This document shows, piece by piece, positions 17,396 to 25,445 of a stretch of DNA of 64,000 nucleotides. The DNA is from JAHECW01 sp964641415 (lineage in GTDB: Bacteria > Acidobacteriota > Thermoanaerobaculia > Thermoanaerobaculales > Sulfomarinibacteraceae). Every line of letters begins with the position of its first letter. Position 1 is the stretch's first letter. The stretch lies in NCBI GenBank assembly GCA_964641415.1, contig CAZXMW010000009.1, positions 1 through 64,000 of the forward strand, written 5' to 3'. A program made the position numbers and the translations under genes. A model generated the notes under the pieces. The model had not been told where the DNA came from and made no database searches. It saw nothing but the letters and a program-made list of their open reading frames with translations.

Positions 17396-17402
17396 CGGAG
17401 CT

Positions 17403-17421
17403 CCTCGAGGTCACCTCGAGG
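17403..17421 (-). promoter_or_regulatory. Tandem palindrome ahead of the MshEN gene (operator candidate)
   Basis: The sequence is CCTCGAGG-TCA-CCTCGAGG: two copies of an 8-bp perfect palindrome separated by three bases, and the whole is also an inverted repeat. It ends 8 bases upstream of the start codon at 17395, on top of the expected ribosome-binding region. It could bind a dimeric regulator or fold in the mRNA to hide the start. No factor can be named. Confidence 0.4.
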
Positions 17422-17744
17422 ATAGCAAAATCGGGCCCTCATCGGTGCCCGATTCGCCAAACCTCAGCTACCACTCCCAAAAGCAAACAAAGACGAGCGG
17501 TTTGGTTCCGAAAACGGCGCAACATCGAGCGGCTCCGGCGTGCACGTCACCCGGTTTGTTTCCTAGTTCCCGTCCGGAAACGGCGCTTTTTGGCAATCTC
17601 GGCGTCAGATTACGAATTTCCTTGTGCGGCGTACAGAAGTACGCCTCCGCGTACATTCTGATCTTCCTTGACCTTGCACAAAAACCCCTCGTTTCCGAAT
17701 CGAGAACTGCGCAGTCCCCATCGGAGTTTCCGGATGGGAACTTC
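17422..17744. repeat. Intergenic element bounded by inverted repeats
   Basis: No coding sequence is seen. AATCGGG/CCCGATT (17429-17435 and 17448-17454) forms a small stem. Arms at 17562-17581 and 17726-17748 are inverted copies of each other (CCTAGTTCCCGTCCGGAAAC against its near complement). Between them is a perfect GGCGTAC-AGAA-GTACGCC hairpin at 17628-17645. GC is lower than in flanking genes. The layout suggests a non-autonomous palindromic repeat or a structured RNA. It could also serve as terminator for the antiporter operon, which ends at 17745. Confidence 0.45.
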
Positions 17745-19478
17745 CTAGCCGCCGAGGAAGTACAGCAGCAGGAAGGCGCCTAAGATGAGCACCGCCCAGA
17801 AGGCGATGGCGCCGGTGGTCCAGGTCCGGGCGAACACGCCCTCGGGTCCGTGGAGGTGGTAGATCAGGTCGTGGGAGCGGATCACGACCGCCCGCACCGG
17901 AAGCGCGAGGACGTCGGCAACGCCTCTGCCGATGCCGGCGACACCGCGCACAGCCGCCGGCAGCAGTCGCCGGTAGGTCCAGTCGAAGTCGAGGTTGGTG
18001 GAGCGCAGCTCGGGCGGATAGAGGCCGGTGAGCTGGAGGAAGGTGAAGGCCAGCGCCGAATAGAGGAGCAGCTGGTACTGGGTGATGACGTGGGTCGTGG
18101 TGTAGGGCTCGTACACCATGGGGTACGGCAGGACCCGGTAGAGCAGCTCGGGGAAGACGCCGATGCCGACGCACAGAACGGCCATGATCGCCATCGCCAC
18201 CAGCATGTGCGCCGGCGCCTCCTTGACCCGCTTGCCCGAGTCGTGGGCGAAGAAGGCGAAGTACGGGATCTTGATCCCCGAGTGGTGGAAGACGCCGGCC
18301 GAGGCGAACAGCAGCATCAGCCAGATCACCACGTGGTGGGCGGCGGCGGTCTCGTCGAGGATCAGCGACTTGGTGACGAAGCCCGAGAAGAACGGGAAGC
18401 CCGAGATCGAAGCAGCGGCAATGACGCAGCAGACGGTGGTCACCGGCATCGATTTGTACAGCCCGCCGAGCTCGGTCGCCTTGATGGTGCCGGTGCGGTG
18501 GAGAACCGCGCCCATGGTCATGAACAGCAGCGCCTTGTAGAGGATGTGGGCGAAAGCGTGGGACACGGCGCCGTTGAGCGACAGCGCGGTGCCGATGCCG
18601 ATCCCCACCACCATGAAGCCGAGCTGGTTGTTCAGCGAGTAGGTCAGGACCCGGCGCAGGTCGTTCTCGATGACCGCGAAGAAAATCGGGAACGCGGTCA
18701 TGATCGCGCCGATGACGATCAGCACTCCGGTGCCCGGGAAGCCCCGGGCCAGGGCGTAGATCGCGAGCTTGGTTGTGAAGATGCTGAGGTATACGGTGCC
18801 GGTGACGGTCGACTCGGGATAGGAGTCCTGGAGCCAGTTGTGGAGCAGCGGGAAGGCGCACTTGATGCCGAAGGCGAGGAAGACCAAAACCACCCCGACG
18901 CTGGCAGTCGTCAGCCGGCCGTCGTCGCCGATGAGCTTGACGAAGTCCAGGGAACCGGTGTCGACGAAGTGCAGGATCACGCCGGCAAGGAGGACGACCC
19001 CCGAGCCGACCTGGATGATCAGGTAGCGCATGCCAGCCCTGGCGGCGCGCTCGGTACCCCCGGCCCAGATCAGGAAGACCGAGGTGACGGCGGTGAGCTC
19101 CCAGTACACGAAGAGGGTGATCAGGTCGCCGGCGAAGGTGGCGCCGATCGCCGAGCCGACGTAGGTCTGGGCGGCGACGACCTGGACCCCGTCGCGGACG
19201 TGGAGCCCGTAGATCCCGCCCAGGATGGCGGCGATGAAGAAGACGATGCCGAAGACCAGGCTCAGTCCGTCGACCCGCACCGGCGTCAGCTCGTGCCCGA
19301 AGATCACCAGGGTCTGAATGAAGCCCTTCTCAAGGGCGAGGAGGTGGACGAAGCCGAGCACCGGCAGCACCACGCCGGCCCACGGCTTGAGCCGGGACGG
19401 CAGCAGGGCCGCCAGCAGGCCGCCGAGGATCAGGATCGCGCCGGGGGGGAGGAGATCAATCATCGTAATAATCTTCAT
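17745..19478 (-). CDS. Proton-conducting membrane transporter, third MrpD/NuoL-like subunit
   Basis: 577 residues and about 14-15 TM segments of the complex I ND2/4/5-MrpA/D family. The proton-path residues are visible: glutamate in LFVYWELTAVTSVFLIW, lysine in FGIKCAFPLLHNWLQDSYPE, lysine in FTTKLAIYALARGF and lysine in FSGFVTKSLILDE. It differs from its two paralogues upstream by a longer C-terminus with an extra final helix (FWAVLILGAFLLLYFLGG). Last gene of the ten-gene module. It overlaps the 87-residue gene upstream; MIDLLP at 19463 is an alternative start. Confidence 0.85.
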   Translation of the reverse strand: MKIITMIDLLPPGAILILGGLLAALLPSRLKPWAGVVLPVLGFVHLLALEKGFIQTLVIFGHELTPVRVDGLSLVFGIVFFIAAILGGIYGLHVRDGVQVVAAQTYVGSAIGATFAGDLITLFVYWELTAVTSVFLIWAGGTERAARAGMRYLIIQVGSGVVLLAGVILHFVDTGSLDFVKLIGDDGRLTTASVGVVLVFLAFGIKCAFPLLHNWLQDSYPESTVTGTVYLSIFTTKLAIYALARGFPGTGVLIVIGAIMTAFPIFFAVIENDLRRVLTYSLNNQLGFMVVGIGIGTALSLNGAVSHAFAHILYKALLFMTMGAVLHRTGTIKATELGGLYKSMPVTTVCCVIAAASISGFPFFSGFVTKSLILDETAAAHHVVIWLMLLFASAGVFHHSGIKIPYFAFFAHDSGKRVKEAPAHMLVAMAIMAVLCVGIGVFPELLYRVLPYPMVYEPYTTTHVITQYQLLLYSALAFTFLQLTGLYPPELRSTNLDFDWTYRRLLPAAVRGVAGIGRGVADVLALPVRAVVIRSHDLIYHLHGPEGVFARTWTTGAIAFWAVLILGAFLLLYFLGG

Positions 19479-19719
19479 CCCGCATCAGCACCTTGCGCAG
19501 CTGGGTCGCTGCGAGCACCAGGGCGACGCAGGCGACGAAGCCGAAGATGCTGTAGAAGCCCGGCCAGTACTCGAAGCCGAAGTGGAGGTGGTGCTTGTAG
19601 GGCAGCAGGTCGGCGAGCGCCACCACCGCACAGACCGCGTACAGGGTACGGATGACCTTCTTCACGTTGCGACGGTCGTCGAGCCAGCTCTCGGGCGGAA
19701 TCGGTCGTTGACCGGTCAT
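19456..19719 (-). CDS. Small two-TM protein of the antiporter operon
   Basis: 87 residues starting MTGQRPIPPESWLDDRRN, with hydrophobic segments IRTLYAVCAVVALADLLP and GFYSIFGFVACVALVLAATQ. It ends with an acidic MRDEDYYDD tail. It is too short and dissimilar for any standard Mrp subunit. Its ATG overlaps the stop of the preceding antiporter subunit (ATGA) and its 3' end overlaps the following one, so it is tightly embedded. Inference: an accessory or structural subunit linking two NuoL-like pumps. The HHLHFGFEYWPGFYSIFGF region between the helices is rich in aromatic residues and histidines. Confidence 0.7.
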   Translation of the reverse strand: MTGQRPIPPESWLDDRRNVKKVIRTLYAVCAVVALADLLPYKHHLHFGFEYWPGFYSIFGFVACVALVLAATQLRKVLMRDEDYYDD

Positions 19720-21191
19720 GGCAACATTCCCGTCAGCAGGCGCCAGACCTCGTCGGCCCAGAAGAAGAGCGCGATCCCGCCGAGGGCGGTGGCCACCGGC
19801 GGCAGCACGCACAGCAGGGGCGCCTCGTGGATCCCTTCACCGGGGTTGCCGTGATCGTCGTCCGCCGGCGCCGGCCGGAAGAAGCCGCGCACGACCACCG
19901 GCATGAGATAGACGATGGACAGCAGGGAGCTCGCCATGAGCACTGCCATCATGATCCACTGCTCGGCGTCGGCAGCCCCGAGAATCAAAAACCACTTGCT
20001 CCAGGCGCCACCCATGGGCGGCAGGCCGATGACGCTGATCGAGCCGAGCAGGAAGGCGCCGAAGGTGAAAGGCATCCGGCGGCCGAGCCCGTCGAGCTGG
20101 CTGACCTCGGTCTTGTGGGCGCCGACCAGGATGGCGCCGGCGCAGAAGAACAGGGTGATCTTGCCGAAGGCGTGCATGACGATGTGCATGCCGCCGCCGA
20201 GGACGCCGGCGGAGGTCGCCAGAGCCGCCCCGAGCACGATGTAGCTGAGCTGGCTGATGGTCGAGTAGGCGAGCCGCGCCTTGAGGTTGTCCTTGCCGAT
20301 GGCGACCACCGATGCTGAGATGATGGTGAAGGCGGCGACCCAGGTCAGCCAGCGGGCGGCGTCGGTTGCGGCCAGCAGGTCGATGCCGAAGACGTAGACG
20401 ACCACCTTGAGGATGGTGAAAACGCCGGCCTTGACCACCGCCACCGCGTGCAGGAGGGCGCTCACCGGGGTCGGCGCCACCATCGCCGCCGGCAGCCACC
20501 GGTGGAAGGGCATAAGGGCCGCCTTGCCGGTGCCGAAGGCGTAGAGGGCGAGCAGGATGACGAGCTGGGTTCCCTCGACCCGACCGGCGAGGATGCCGCC
20601 GGGCTCGAAGTCGGTGGTGCCGGCGGCGAGCCAGGTCCAGACCAGGGCGAGGAGCAGGAAGGCGATGGAAGTCCCCATCAGGATGCCGAGATAGACCCGG
20701 CCGGCGCGTCTGGCCTCGTCGGTGCCCGAGTGGGTGACCAGCGGGAAGGTCGACAGCGTGATCGCCTCATAAAACACGAACAGGGTGAAGACGTTGGCCG
20801 CGAACGCGACGCCCACCGCCGACGAGATGGCGACGGCGAAGCAGATGTAGAACCGGGTCTGGTTGACCTCGTGGTGGCCCCGCATGTAGCCGATGGAGTA
20901 GAAGGTGGTGACGATCCACAGGCCCGACGCGACCAGGGCGAAGAGCATCCCGAGCGGCTCGACCTCGAAGGCGAGATCGAGTCCCGGCAGGACCTCGACC
21001 AGGTCGAGTCGCGGCCGGCCGCCGGACTGCACCTCGGGCAGGATGACCCCTGCGACCAGGGCGAAGAGGCCCCCGCCGACGAGCAGGATGGCGGTCTCGC
21101 GGAGGTTGGGCCAGCGCTGGAGCCAAGCGATGAGAAGCACCGCCAGCAACGGCCAGGCAACGGCCAGCCCGACGGCGAGGCTCACGCTCAC
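19716..21191 (-). CDS. Proton-conducting membrane transporter, second MrpD-like subunit
   Basis: 491 residues, about 14 TM segments. Key charged residues of the ND5/MrpD fold are present: glutamate in LFVFYEAITLSTFPLVTHS, lysine in GTGKAALMPFHRWLPAAMV, lysine in VAVVKAGVFTILKVVVY and lysine in GGAWSKWFLILGAAD. It also has HAFGKITLFFCAGAIL, typical of TM9-10. The GTG at 21191 overlaps the stop of the upstream mrpD (GTGA) and is preceded by GGGAGG; a second in-frame GTG at 21185 is less well placed. Acts in the inner membrane as a proton or cation channel. Confidence 0.88.
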   Translation of the reverse strand: MSVSLAVGLAVAWPLLAVLLIAWLQRWPNLRETAILLVGGGLFALVAGVILPEVQSGGRPRLDLVEVLPGLDLAFEVEPLGMLFALVASGLWIVTTFYSIGYMRGHHEVNQTRFYICFAVAISSAVGVAFAANVFTLFVFYEAITLSTFPLVTHSGTDEARRAGRVYLGILMGTSIAFLLLALVWTWLAAGTTDFEPGGILAGRVEGTQLVILLALYAFGTGKAALMPFHRWLPAAMVAPTPVSALLHAVAVVKAGVFTILKVVVYVFGIDLLAATDAARWLTWVAAFTIISASVVAIGKDNLKARLAYSTISQLSYIVLGAALATSAGVLGGGMHIVMHAFGKITLFFCAGAILVGAHKTEVSQLDGLGRRMPFTFGAFLLGSISVIGLPPMGGAWSKWFLILGAADAEQWIMMAVLMASSLLSIVYLMPVVVRGFFRPAPADDDHGNPGEGIHEAPLLCVLPPVATALGGIALFFWADEVWRLLTGMLP

Positions 21192-22690
21192 GGTCCACCT
21201 CCCAGCAGCATCCGAGCCGCCTCGGAGGCGACACCGGCGCTGAGCGAGGTGAAGATGCCGAAGAAAACGGTGGCGCCGATGAGCAGCCACATGGGCACGA
21301 GCAAGGAGACGGGCGCTTCAGCAACCTCCGGCGCGTCGTCTGGCGGCGGCGTGAAGTAGCCGACCTCCACCACCCGCCAGACGTAGACCACCGCCAGCAG
21401 GGAGCTCAGCAGGATCAGGAAGGCCACCGGCCACAGGCCTGCGTCCAGCGCCCCGAGCACCAGGTACCACTTGCTGACGAAGCCGACGGTCAGGGGCACG
21501 CCGATCAGGCTCAGCCCGCCGACGACGAAGGCGGCGAAGGTCAGGGGCATGCGCCGTCCCAGCCCGGCGAAGTCGCCGATCCGGGTCGAGCCGACCCGCA
21601 CCAGCACCGCGGCGAGGACCAGGAACAGCCCGCACTTCATGATCGCGTGGTTGAAGACGTGGACCAGGCCGCCGGTCAGACCGCGCTCATTGGCGAGACC
21701 GAGGCCGAGGACCATGTAGCCGATCTGGGCCACTGACGAGTACGCGAGCATGCGCTTGAGGTCGTCCTGGTAGATGGCGACCAGGGAGCCGGCGAACATG
21801 GCGGAGATGGCGAGCGGCAGGAGCACGGCGTCGAGACGGCTGACCTCGAAGGCGAGGTTGGCCTCGAAGATCGAGTAGATGAAGCGCACCAGGACGTAGT
21901 ACGCGACCTTGGTGGCGGTGGCGGCGAGGAACGCCGTCACCACCGCGGGCGCGTAGGTGTAGGCGTTGGGCAGCCAGATGTGGAGCGGGAACAGCGCGAG
22001 CTTGATGCCGGCGCCGACGGTGATGCAGGCCAGGGCCACCAGCACCGTCCGGTTCGGCCCGACCTCGGCGAGCCGGCCGGCGATGTCGACGATGTTCAGG
22101 GTGCCGGTCGTCATGTAGAGCATGCCGATGCCGAGCAGGATGAAGGTGCCGCCGACGGTGCCCATGATCAGGTACTGGATGGCCGAGGTCAGGGCGCGCG
22201 GCGTCCGGCCCTGGGAGATCAGGGCGTACGAAGACAGCGACGAGATCTCGAGGAAGACGAAGACGTTGAAGGCGTCGCCGGTGACGGTCATGCCGGCGAG
22301 GCCGGTCATGCACAGCAGGTAGGCGGCGTAGAACAGGTAGTGCTTCTCCTCCGGAACCTCCACCGCCAGGCCGCGCGGCGCGGCCAGCAGCACGACGGCG
22401 CAGATCACGGTCACCACCAGCAGCACCAGGGTGTTGAGCAGGTCGATGCGCAGCTCGATGCCCCACGGCACCGGCCAGCCGCCCTCGGCGTAGGAGATGG
22501 TGCCCGAGCTCAGCACCCGGTGCAGCAGCACCGAGGCGTTGACCACCGCGCCCCAGGCGTTGAACGAGGCCACCGCCCAGGCGGCCCAGCGGTTGCGGAC
22601 GATGACGCACACCGTCGCCGACAGCAGCGGCATGGCGATCTGGAGCGCCGGCAGGTGGTCCGAGATCATGGCTGCGAGCGCCCCGATCAC
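21188..22690 (-). CDS. mrpD: Monovalent cation/H+ antiporter subunit D
   Basis: 500 residues, 13-14 TM segments, closest of the three large subunits to classical MrpD/MnhD. Charged residues for ion translocation are conserved: VFVFLEISSLSSYALI (glutamate), GIKLALFPLHIWLPNAY (lysine), TATKVAYYVLVRF (lysine), FNHAIMKCGLFLVL and VGFVSKWYLVLGALD (lysine). DDLKRMLAYSSVAQIGYMVLG is the family signature. It exchanges Na+ or K+ for protons together with the small subunits. It overlaps mrpC by four bases upstream and the second D-like gene downstream. Confidence 0.93.
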   Translation of the reverse strand: MIGALAAMISDHLPALQIAMPLLSATVCVIVRNRWAAWAVASFNAWGAVVNASVLLHRVLSSGTISYAEGGWPVPWGIELRIDLLNTLVLLVVTVICAVVLLAAPRGLAVEVPEEKHYLFYAAYLLCMTGLAGMTVTGDAFNVFVFLEISSLSSYALISQGRTPRALTSAIQYLIMGTVGGTFILLGIGMLYMTTGTLNIVDIAGRLAEVGPNRTVLVALACITVGAGIKLALFPLHIWLPNAYTYAPAVVTAFLAATATKVAYYVLVRFIYSIFEANLAFEVSRLDAVLLPLAISAMFAGSLVAIYQDDLKRMLAYSSVAQIGYMVLGLGLANERGLTGGLVHVFNHAIMKCGLFLVLAAVLVRVGSTRIGDFAGLGRRMPLTFAAFVVGGLSLIGVPLTVGFVSKWYLVLGALDAGLWPVAFLILLSSLLAVVYVWRVVEVGYFTPPPDDAPEVAEAPVSLLVPMWLLIGATVFFGIFTSLSAGVASEAARMLLGGGP

Positions 22691-23049
22691 GAGTCCTCCT
22701 CCTCACGCTCCATGGCCCGGATCTCGTCCTCCTCGATCGTCCCGTAGGCCTCGTTGATGCGCACCACCAGGGCGAGGGCGAGGGCCGAGGTCGCGACACC
22801 GACCACGATGGCGGTGAGCATGAGCACGTGGGGCAGGGGGTTCGAGTAGAGCTCGAAGCCCTCCTCTGCGATCGGCGCAGTGCCCCCCCGGACCTTCGCC
22901 ATGGTGACGTAGAACATGATCACCGAGACCTGGAAGATGTTGAGGCCGATGATCTTCTTGATGAGGTTGCCGCGGGAGATCACGACATACAGGCCGGTCA
23001 TCATCAGGAAGATGACCACCCAGTAGGGGTAGAGCCCCCAGTCAATCAT
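22687..23049 (-). CDS. mrpC: Cation/H+ antiporter subunit C (NuoK-like)
   Basis: 120 residues with three TM helices: YWVVIFLMMTGLYVVISRGN, LIKKIIGLNIFQVSVIMFYV and PHVLMLTAIVVGVATSALAL. The GLN motif and P-HVLMLTAIVVGVA segment define MrpC/NuoK, which contacts the D subunits in the membrane arm. The C-terminal tail is strongly acidic (EEDEIRAMEREEEDS). It overlaps both neighbours (eight bases with mrpB, four with mrpD). Confidence 0.93.
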   Translation of the reverse strand: MIDWGLYPYWVVIFLMMTGLYVVISRGNLIKKIIGLNIFQVSVIMFYVTMAKVRGGTAPIAEEGFELYSNPLPHVLMLTAIVVGVATSALALALVVRINEAYGTIEEDEIRAMEREEEDS

Positions 23050-23467
23050 CGGTCCGGCCCCGGCCGGCGAAGGAGAAGAAGATGACCACCATGACCGCCG
23101 TCACCGTGATGCCGACCCCGAGCTCAACCAGCAGGATGCCCAGGTGCTGGCCGTGGCGGGGGTCGTGGGCGAGCACGTCGTAGTCGAGGAAGTTGCCGCC
23201 GAAGTAGATGGACGCGAGGCCGACGCTGCCGTACAGCAGCACCCCGCCGGCGACCAGGATCTCGAGCAGCCGGAGCGGAAACGCCTCCCGGGCCCGGTCG
23301 AGCCCGAAGACGAGGGCGTACAGGATGATGCCGGCGCCGAAGATCACCCCCGCCTGGAAGCCGCCGCCCGGTCCGTAGTCGCCGTGGAACTGGACGTAGA
23401 GACCGAAGATCATGGTCAGAGGAATCAGCAGCTTGATCAGCACCCGGAGGATGACGTGGGAGGTCAC
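23042..23467 (-). CDS. mrpB: Cation/H+ antiporter subunit B (MnhB)
   Basis: 141 residues, four TM helices. HGDYGPGGGFQAGVIFGAGI is the MnhB/MrpB signature (H-x-x-PGGGFQ-GG-like), and the C-terminal LVELGVGITVTAVMVVIFF is the last helix. Equivalent to MbhF of membrane-bound hydrogenases. Required for assembly and ion exchange in the Mrp complex. Overlaps the upstream gene by four bases. Confidence 0.93.
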   Translation of the reverse strand: MTSHVILRVLIKLLIPLTMIFGLYVQFHGDYGPGGGFQAGVIFGAGIILYALVFGLDRAREAFPLRLLEILVAGGVLLYGSVGLASIYFGGNFLDYDVLAHDPRHGQHLGILLVELGVGITVTAVMVVIFFSFAGRGRTDD

Positions 23468-24045
23468 TCGGGACCCTCCCCTCCCGGCAGGCGGCGGCGC
23501 CGGAACCGCTCGACCACGGCGTGGCCTCCGAGCAGCAGCAGAACCCCGATCCCGGCGGTGAAGATGACGGTGGCCTCGCCCCAGGTGTCGTAGCCGCGGT
23601 ATGACGCGAGCACGGCGGTGACGATGTTGGGCACGCCGATGGCGGAGGCGGTCTCCTCCAGGTACTGGGGCGCCACGTGCCGGTGGATCGGCGCCTCCGG
23701 GTCGCCGTAGCGCGGCATGTCGAAGGAGGCGTAGATCAGGGCGCCGCCCGTCACCAGCACCGCGAGCAGCGGCAGCGGTCTGAACCTGTTGTGCCCGGGA
23801 CGCTCCTCGCTGTCGGTGAGGGCGAGGGTGGCGAGCATCAGGATGGTCGAGATCCCGGCGCCCACCGCGGCCTCGGTGAAGGCCACGTCAACCGCATCCA
23901 TCACCGTGAACAGGGAGGCCGAGAGCAGGCTGAAGATGCCGAAGAGCATGACCGCCGCGAACAGGTCCTTGAGCCGGATGACGGCGACCGCGATCACCGC
24001 CAGGAAGGTGAACAGCACCAGGTGGATTCCGGCGAGCTCAGGCAC
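23464..24045 (-). CDS. MbhD/MbhE-like subunit (equivalent of MrpA C-terminal region)
   Basis: 193 residues. The first ~80 residues (LKDLFAAVMLFGIFSLLSAS and FTEAAVGAGISTILMLATLA) match the DUF4040/MbhD domain. The second part has a periplasmic loop (HRHVAPQYLEETASAIGVPN) and a final NIVTAVLASYRGYDTWGEAT segment, the MbhE-type domain. In canonical Mrp antiporters both domains form the C-terminus of the large MrpA; here they are one separate small protein, as in Mbh-type complexes. This gene is the main reason to classify the module as Mbh-ordered. Overlaps mrpG and mrpB. Confidence 0.85.
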   Translation of the reverse strand: MPELAGIHLVLFTFLAVIAVAVIRLKDLFAAVMLFGIFSLLSASLFTVMDAVDVAFTEAAVGAGISTILMLATLALTDSEERPGHNRFRPLPLLAVLVTGGALIYASFDMPRYGDPEAPIHRHVAPQYLEETASAIGVPNIVTAVLASYRGYDTWGEATVIFTAGIGVLLLLGGHAVVERFRRRRLPGGEGPE

Positions 24046-24379
24046 TGTCGTCCACCTCGTGCCGGTCGGCGAGCTCGCGACCCTGCAGCGGGTCGACGCC
24101 GCGCAGGAAGGCCGCCTTGGCCAGGGCGTGGCTCGCCAGCGGGCTGGTGAGAAGCAGCAGGAAGAGGAGCATGACGAGCTTGGCGGTGTTGAGGGTCAGG
24201 CCCTCGTGGAGCATCAGACCGAGGACGATGAGCCACGAGCCCAGGGTGTCGGTGATGCCGGCGGCGTGGATCCGGGTGTAGAAGTCGGGCAGGCGCAGCA
24301 GCCCGAGTCCGCCGATGACGACGAACGCCGATCCGGCAAGCAGGCACACACAGACCAGAACCTCCACCGGGTTCGCCAT
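24038..24379 (-). CDS. mrpG: Cation/H+ antiporter subunit G
   Basis: 113 residues, three TM helices: VLVCVCLLAGSAFVVIGGLG, DTLGSWLIVLGLMLHEG and NTAKLVMLLFLLLLTSPLAS. LLRLPDFYTRIHAAGITDTLG is the PhaG/MnhG signature; the SPLASHALAKAA ending is also typical. The ATG at 24379 overlaps the stop of mrpF (ATGA). Small subunit of the membrane complex, needed for activity. Confidence 0.93.
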   Translation of the reverse strand: MANPVEVLVCVCLLAGSAFVVIGGLGLLRLPDFYTRIHAAGITDTLGSWLIVLGLMLHEGLTLNTAKLVMLLFLLLLTSPLASHALAKAAFLRGVDPLQGRELADRHEVDDSA

Positions 24380-24672
24380 CAGAAAAGCTCCTCCGACTCC
24401 TCCTCCATCCCCACCAGGTCGCCGAAGCGGGTGAACTTCATGGCGGCGATGGTGCCGATGAAGTTCATCAGGGCGTAGACCAGGGCGAGGTCGAGGAAGG
24501 CCGGCCGACCGCTCAGGTAGCCGATCAGAGCGATCAGGAGCACGGTCTTGGTGCCGAAGCTGTTGACCGCCAGGATCCGGTCGAAGACGGTGGGGCCGAG
24601 GATGGAGCGGGTCAGGGTCAGCGCCATGCAGACCACGATGGCGGCGGTGGCGGCGGCCAGGAAGCCGGTCAC
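24379..24672 (-). CDS. mrpF: Cation/H+ antiporter subunit F
   Basis: 97 residues with three TM helices. RSILGPTVFDRILAVNSFGT is the MrpF/MnhF signature, and DLALVYALMNFIGTIAAMKF the third helix. It starts with GTG at 24672, overlapping the stop of mrpE (GTGA), so translation is coupled. The acidic C-terminus (GMEEESEELF) is longer than usual. Confidence 0.93.
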   Translation of the reverse strand: MTGFLAAATAAIVVCMALTLTRSILGPTVFDRILAVNSFGTKTVLLIALIGYLSGRPAFLDLALVYALMNFIGTIAAMKFTRFGDLVGMEEESEELF

Positions 24673-25151
24673 CGCGGCGCTCCTTCGAGCCTGGCAACCT
24701 GACGGTCCATCTCGCCCTCGAGGAGGCCGTCGGCAACCTCCTCGGCGATGGTGTGGACCGTGATCTTCGTGCCGTCAACTTTGATCGAGACCGTGCCGGG
24801 TGTCAGGGTGATCGAGTTGGCGTAGAGCACCCGGCCGAGGTCGCTGTGCTGCGACGCGGGCGCCTCGAAGAGGCGCGGGCTGACGTTCGGCCGGCGGGGG
24901 CTGAGGATGCGCCGCGCGACGTCGAAGTTGGCCTTGACGACCTCCTTGGCGATCCACGGCAGGTAGCGGGGCAGCCGGGGCAGCAGGTGGATCGGCAGGG
25001 CTTCGCCGTCGACGATCCCCATCCGGCGGGCGAGACCGACCACGAGCAGGCAGCTCGCAACCCCGAAACCGGTGATGAGGACGGTGTAGTGACCGGAGTT
25101 GAGGAGCCAGACGGCGAGCAGCAGCAGGAAGAGGGCGACAGTGTGCTTCAT
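24669..25151 (-). CDS. mrpE: Cation/H+ antiporter subunit E
   Basis: 160 residues. TM helices lie at the N-terminus (VALFLLLLAVWLLNSGHYTV and TGFGVASCLLVVGLARRMG). The family core YLPWIAKEVVKANFDVARRI follows, then the soluble signature ANSITLTPGTVSIKVDGTKI with the conserved NSITLTPGT. First gene of the module; its promoter should lie between 25152 and 25445, where none was recognised. Confidence 0.93.
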   Translation of the reverse strand: MKHTVALFLLLLAVWLLNSGHYTVLITGFGVASCLLVVGLARRMGIVDGEALPIHLLPRLPRYLPWIAKEVVKANFDVARRILSPRRPNVSPRLFEAPASQHSDLGRVLYANSITLTPGTVSIKVDGTKITVHTIAEEVADGLLEGEMDRQVARLEGAPR

Positions 25152-25445
25152 GGTCCGCCCCCTGTTCGCAGGGAACTCAGGCGCGGGCCCTTCGGGACAC
25201 CCCTCGGAGCTCGGTCAGCCGGCCCCCCCCAGGTCGAGCTGATCGCGCCAGCCACCACGCACCCACCTCCTGACGGCGGCCGCGGCGAGCGCCTCGGCCT
25301 CGACGTGCCGCGCCAGAGTACACGATTTCTCCAACCGTGAAAAGACGCAGCAGGAGCTTGGCAGTTGGTGCTCCGTCTTTGGTGGTCGGCGCCCTGAGCG
25401 ATGGCAGATCGGCGTCCGGATCCTCCGACTCCATTCGGCCGTGAC
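25152..25445. other. Intergenic region between the antiporter and glycyl-radical operons
   Basis: 294 bases with no convincing gene. A 102-codon minus-strand open frame spans it and the 3' end of the glycyl radical enzyme gene, but has shadow-like composition (arginine/glycine rich) and no ribosome-binding site. The mrpE promoter is expected here; no consensus boxes were identified. Confidence 0.4.
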
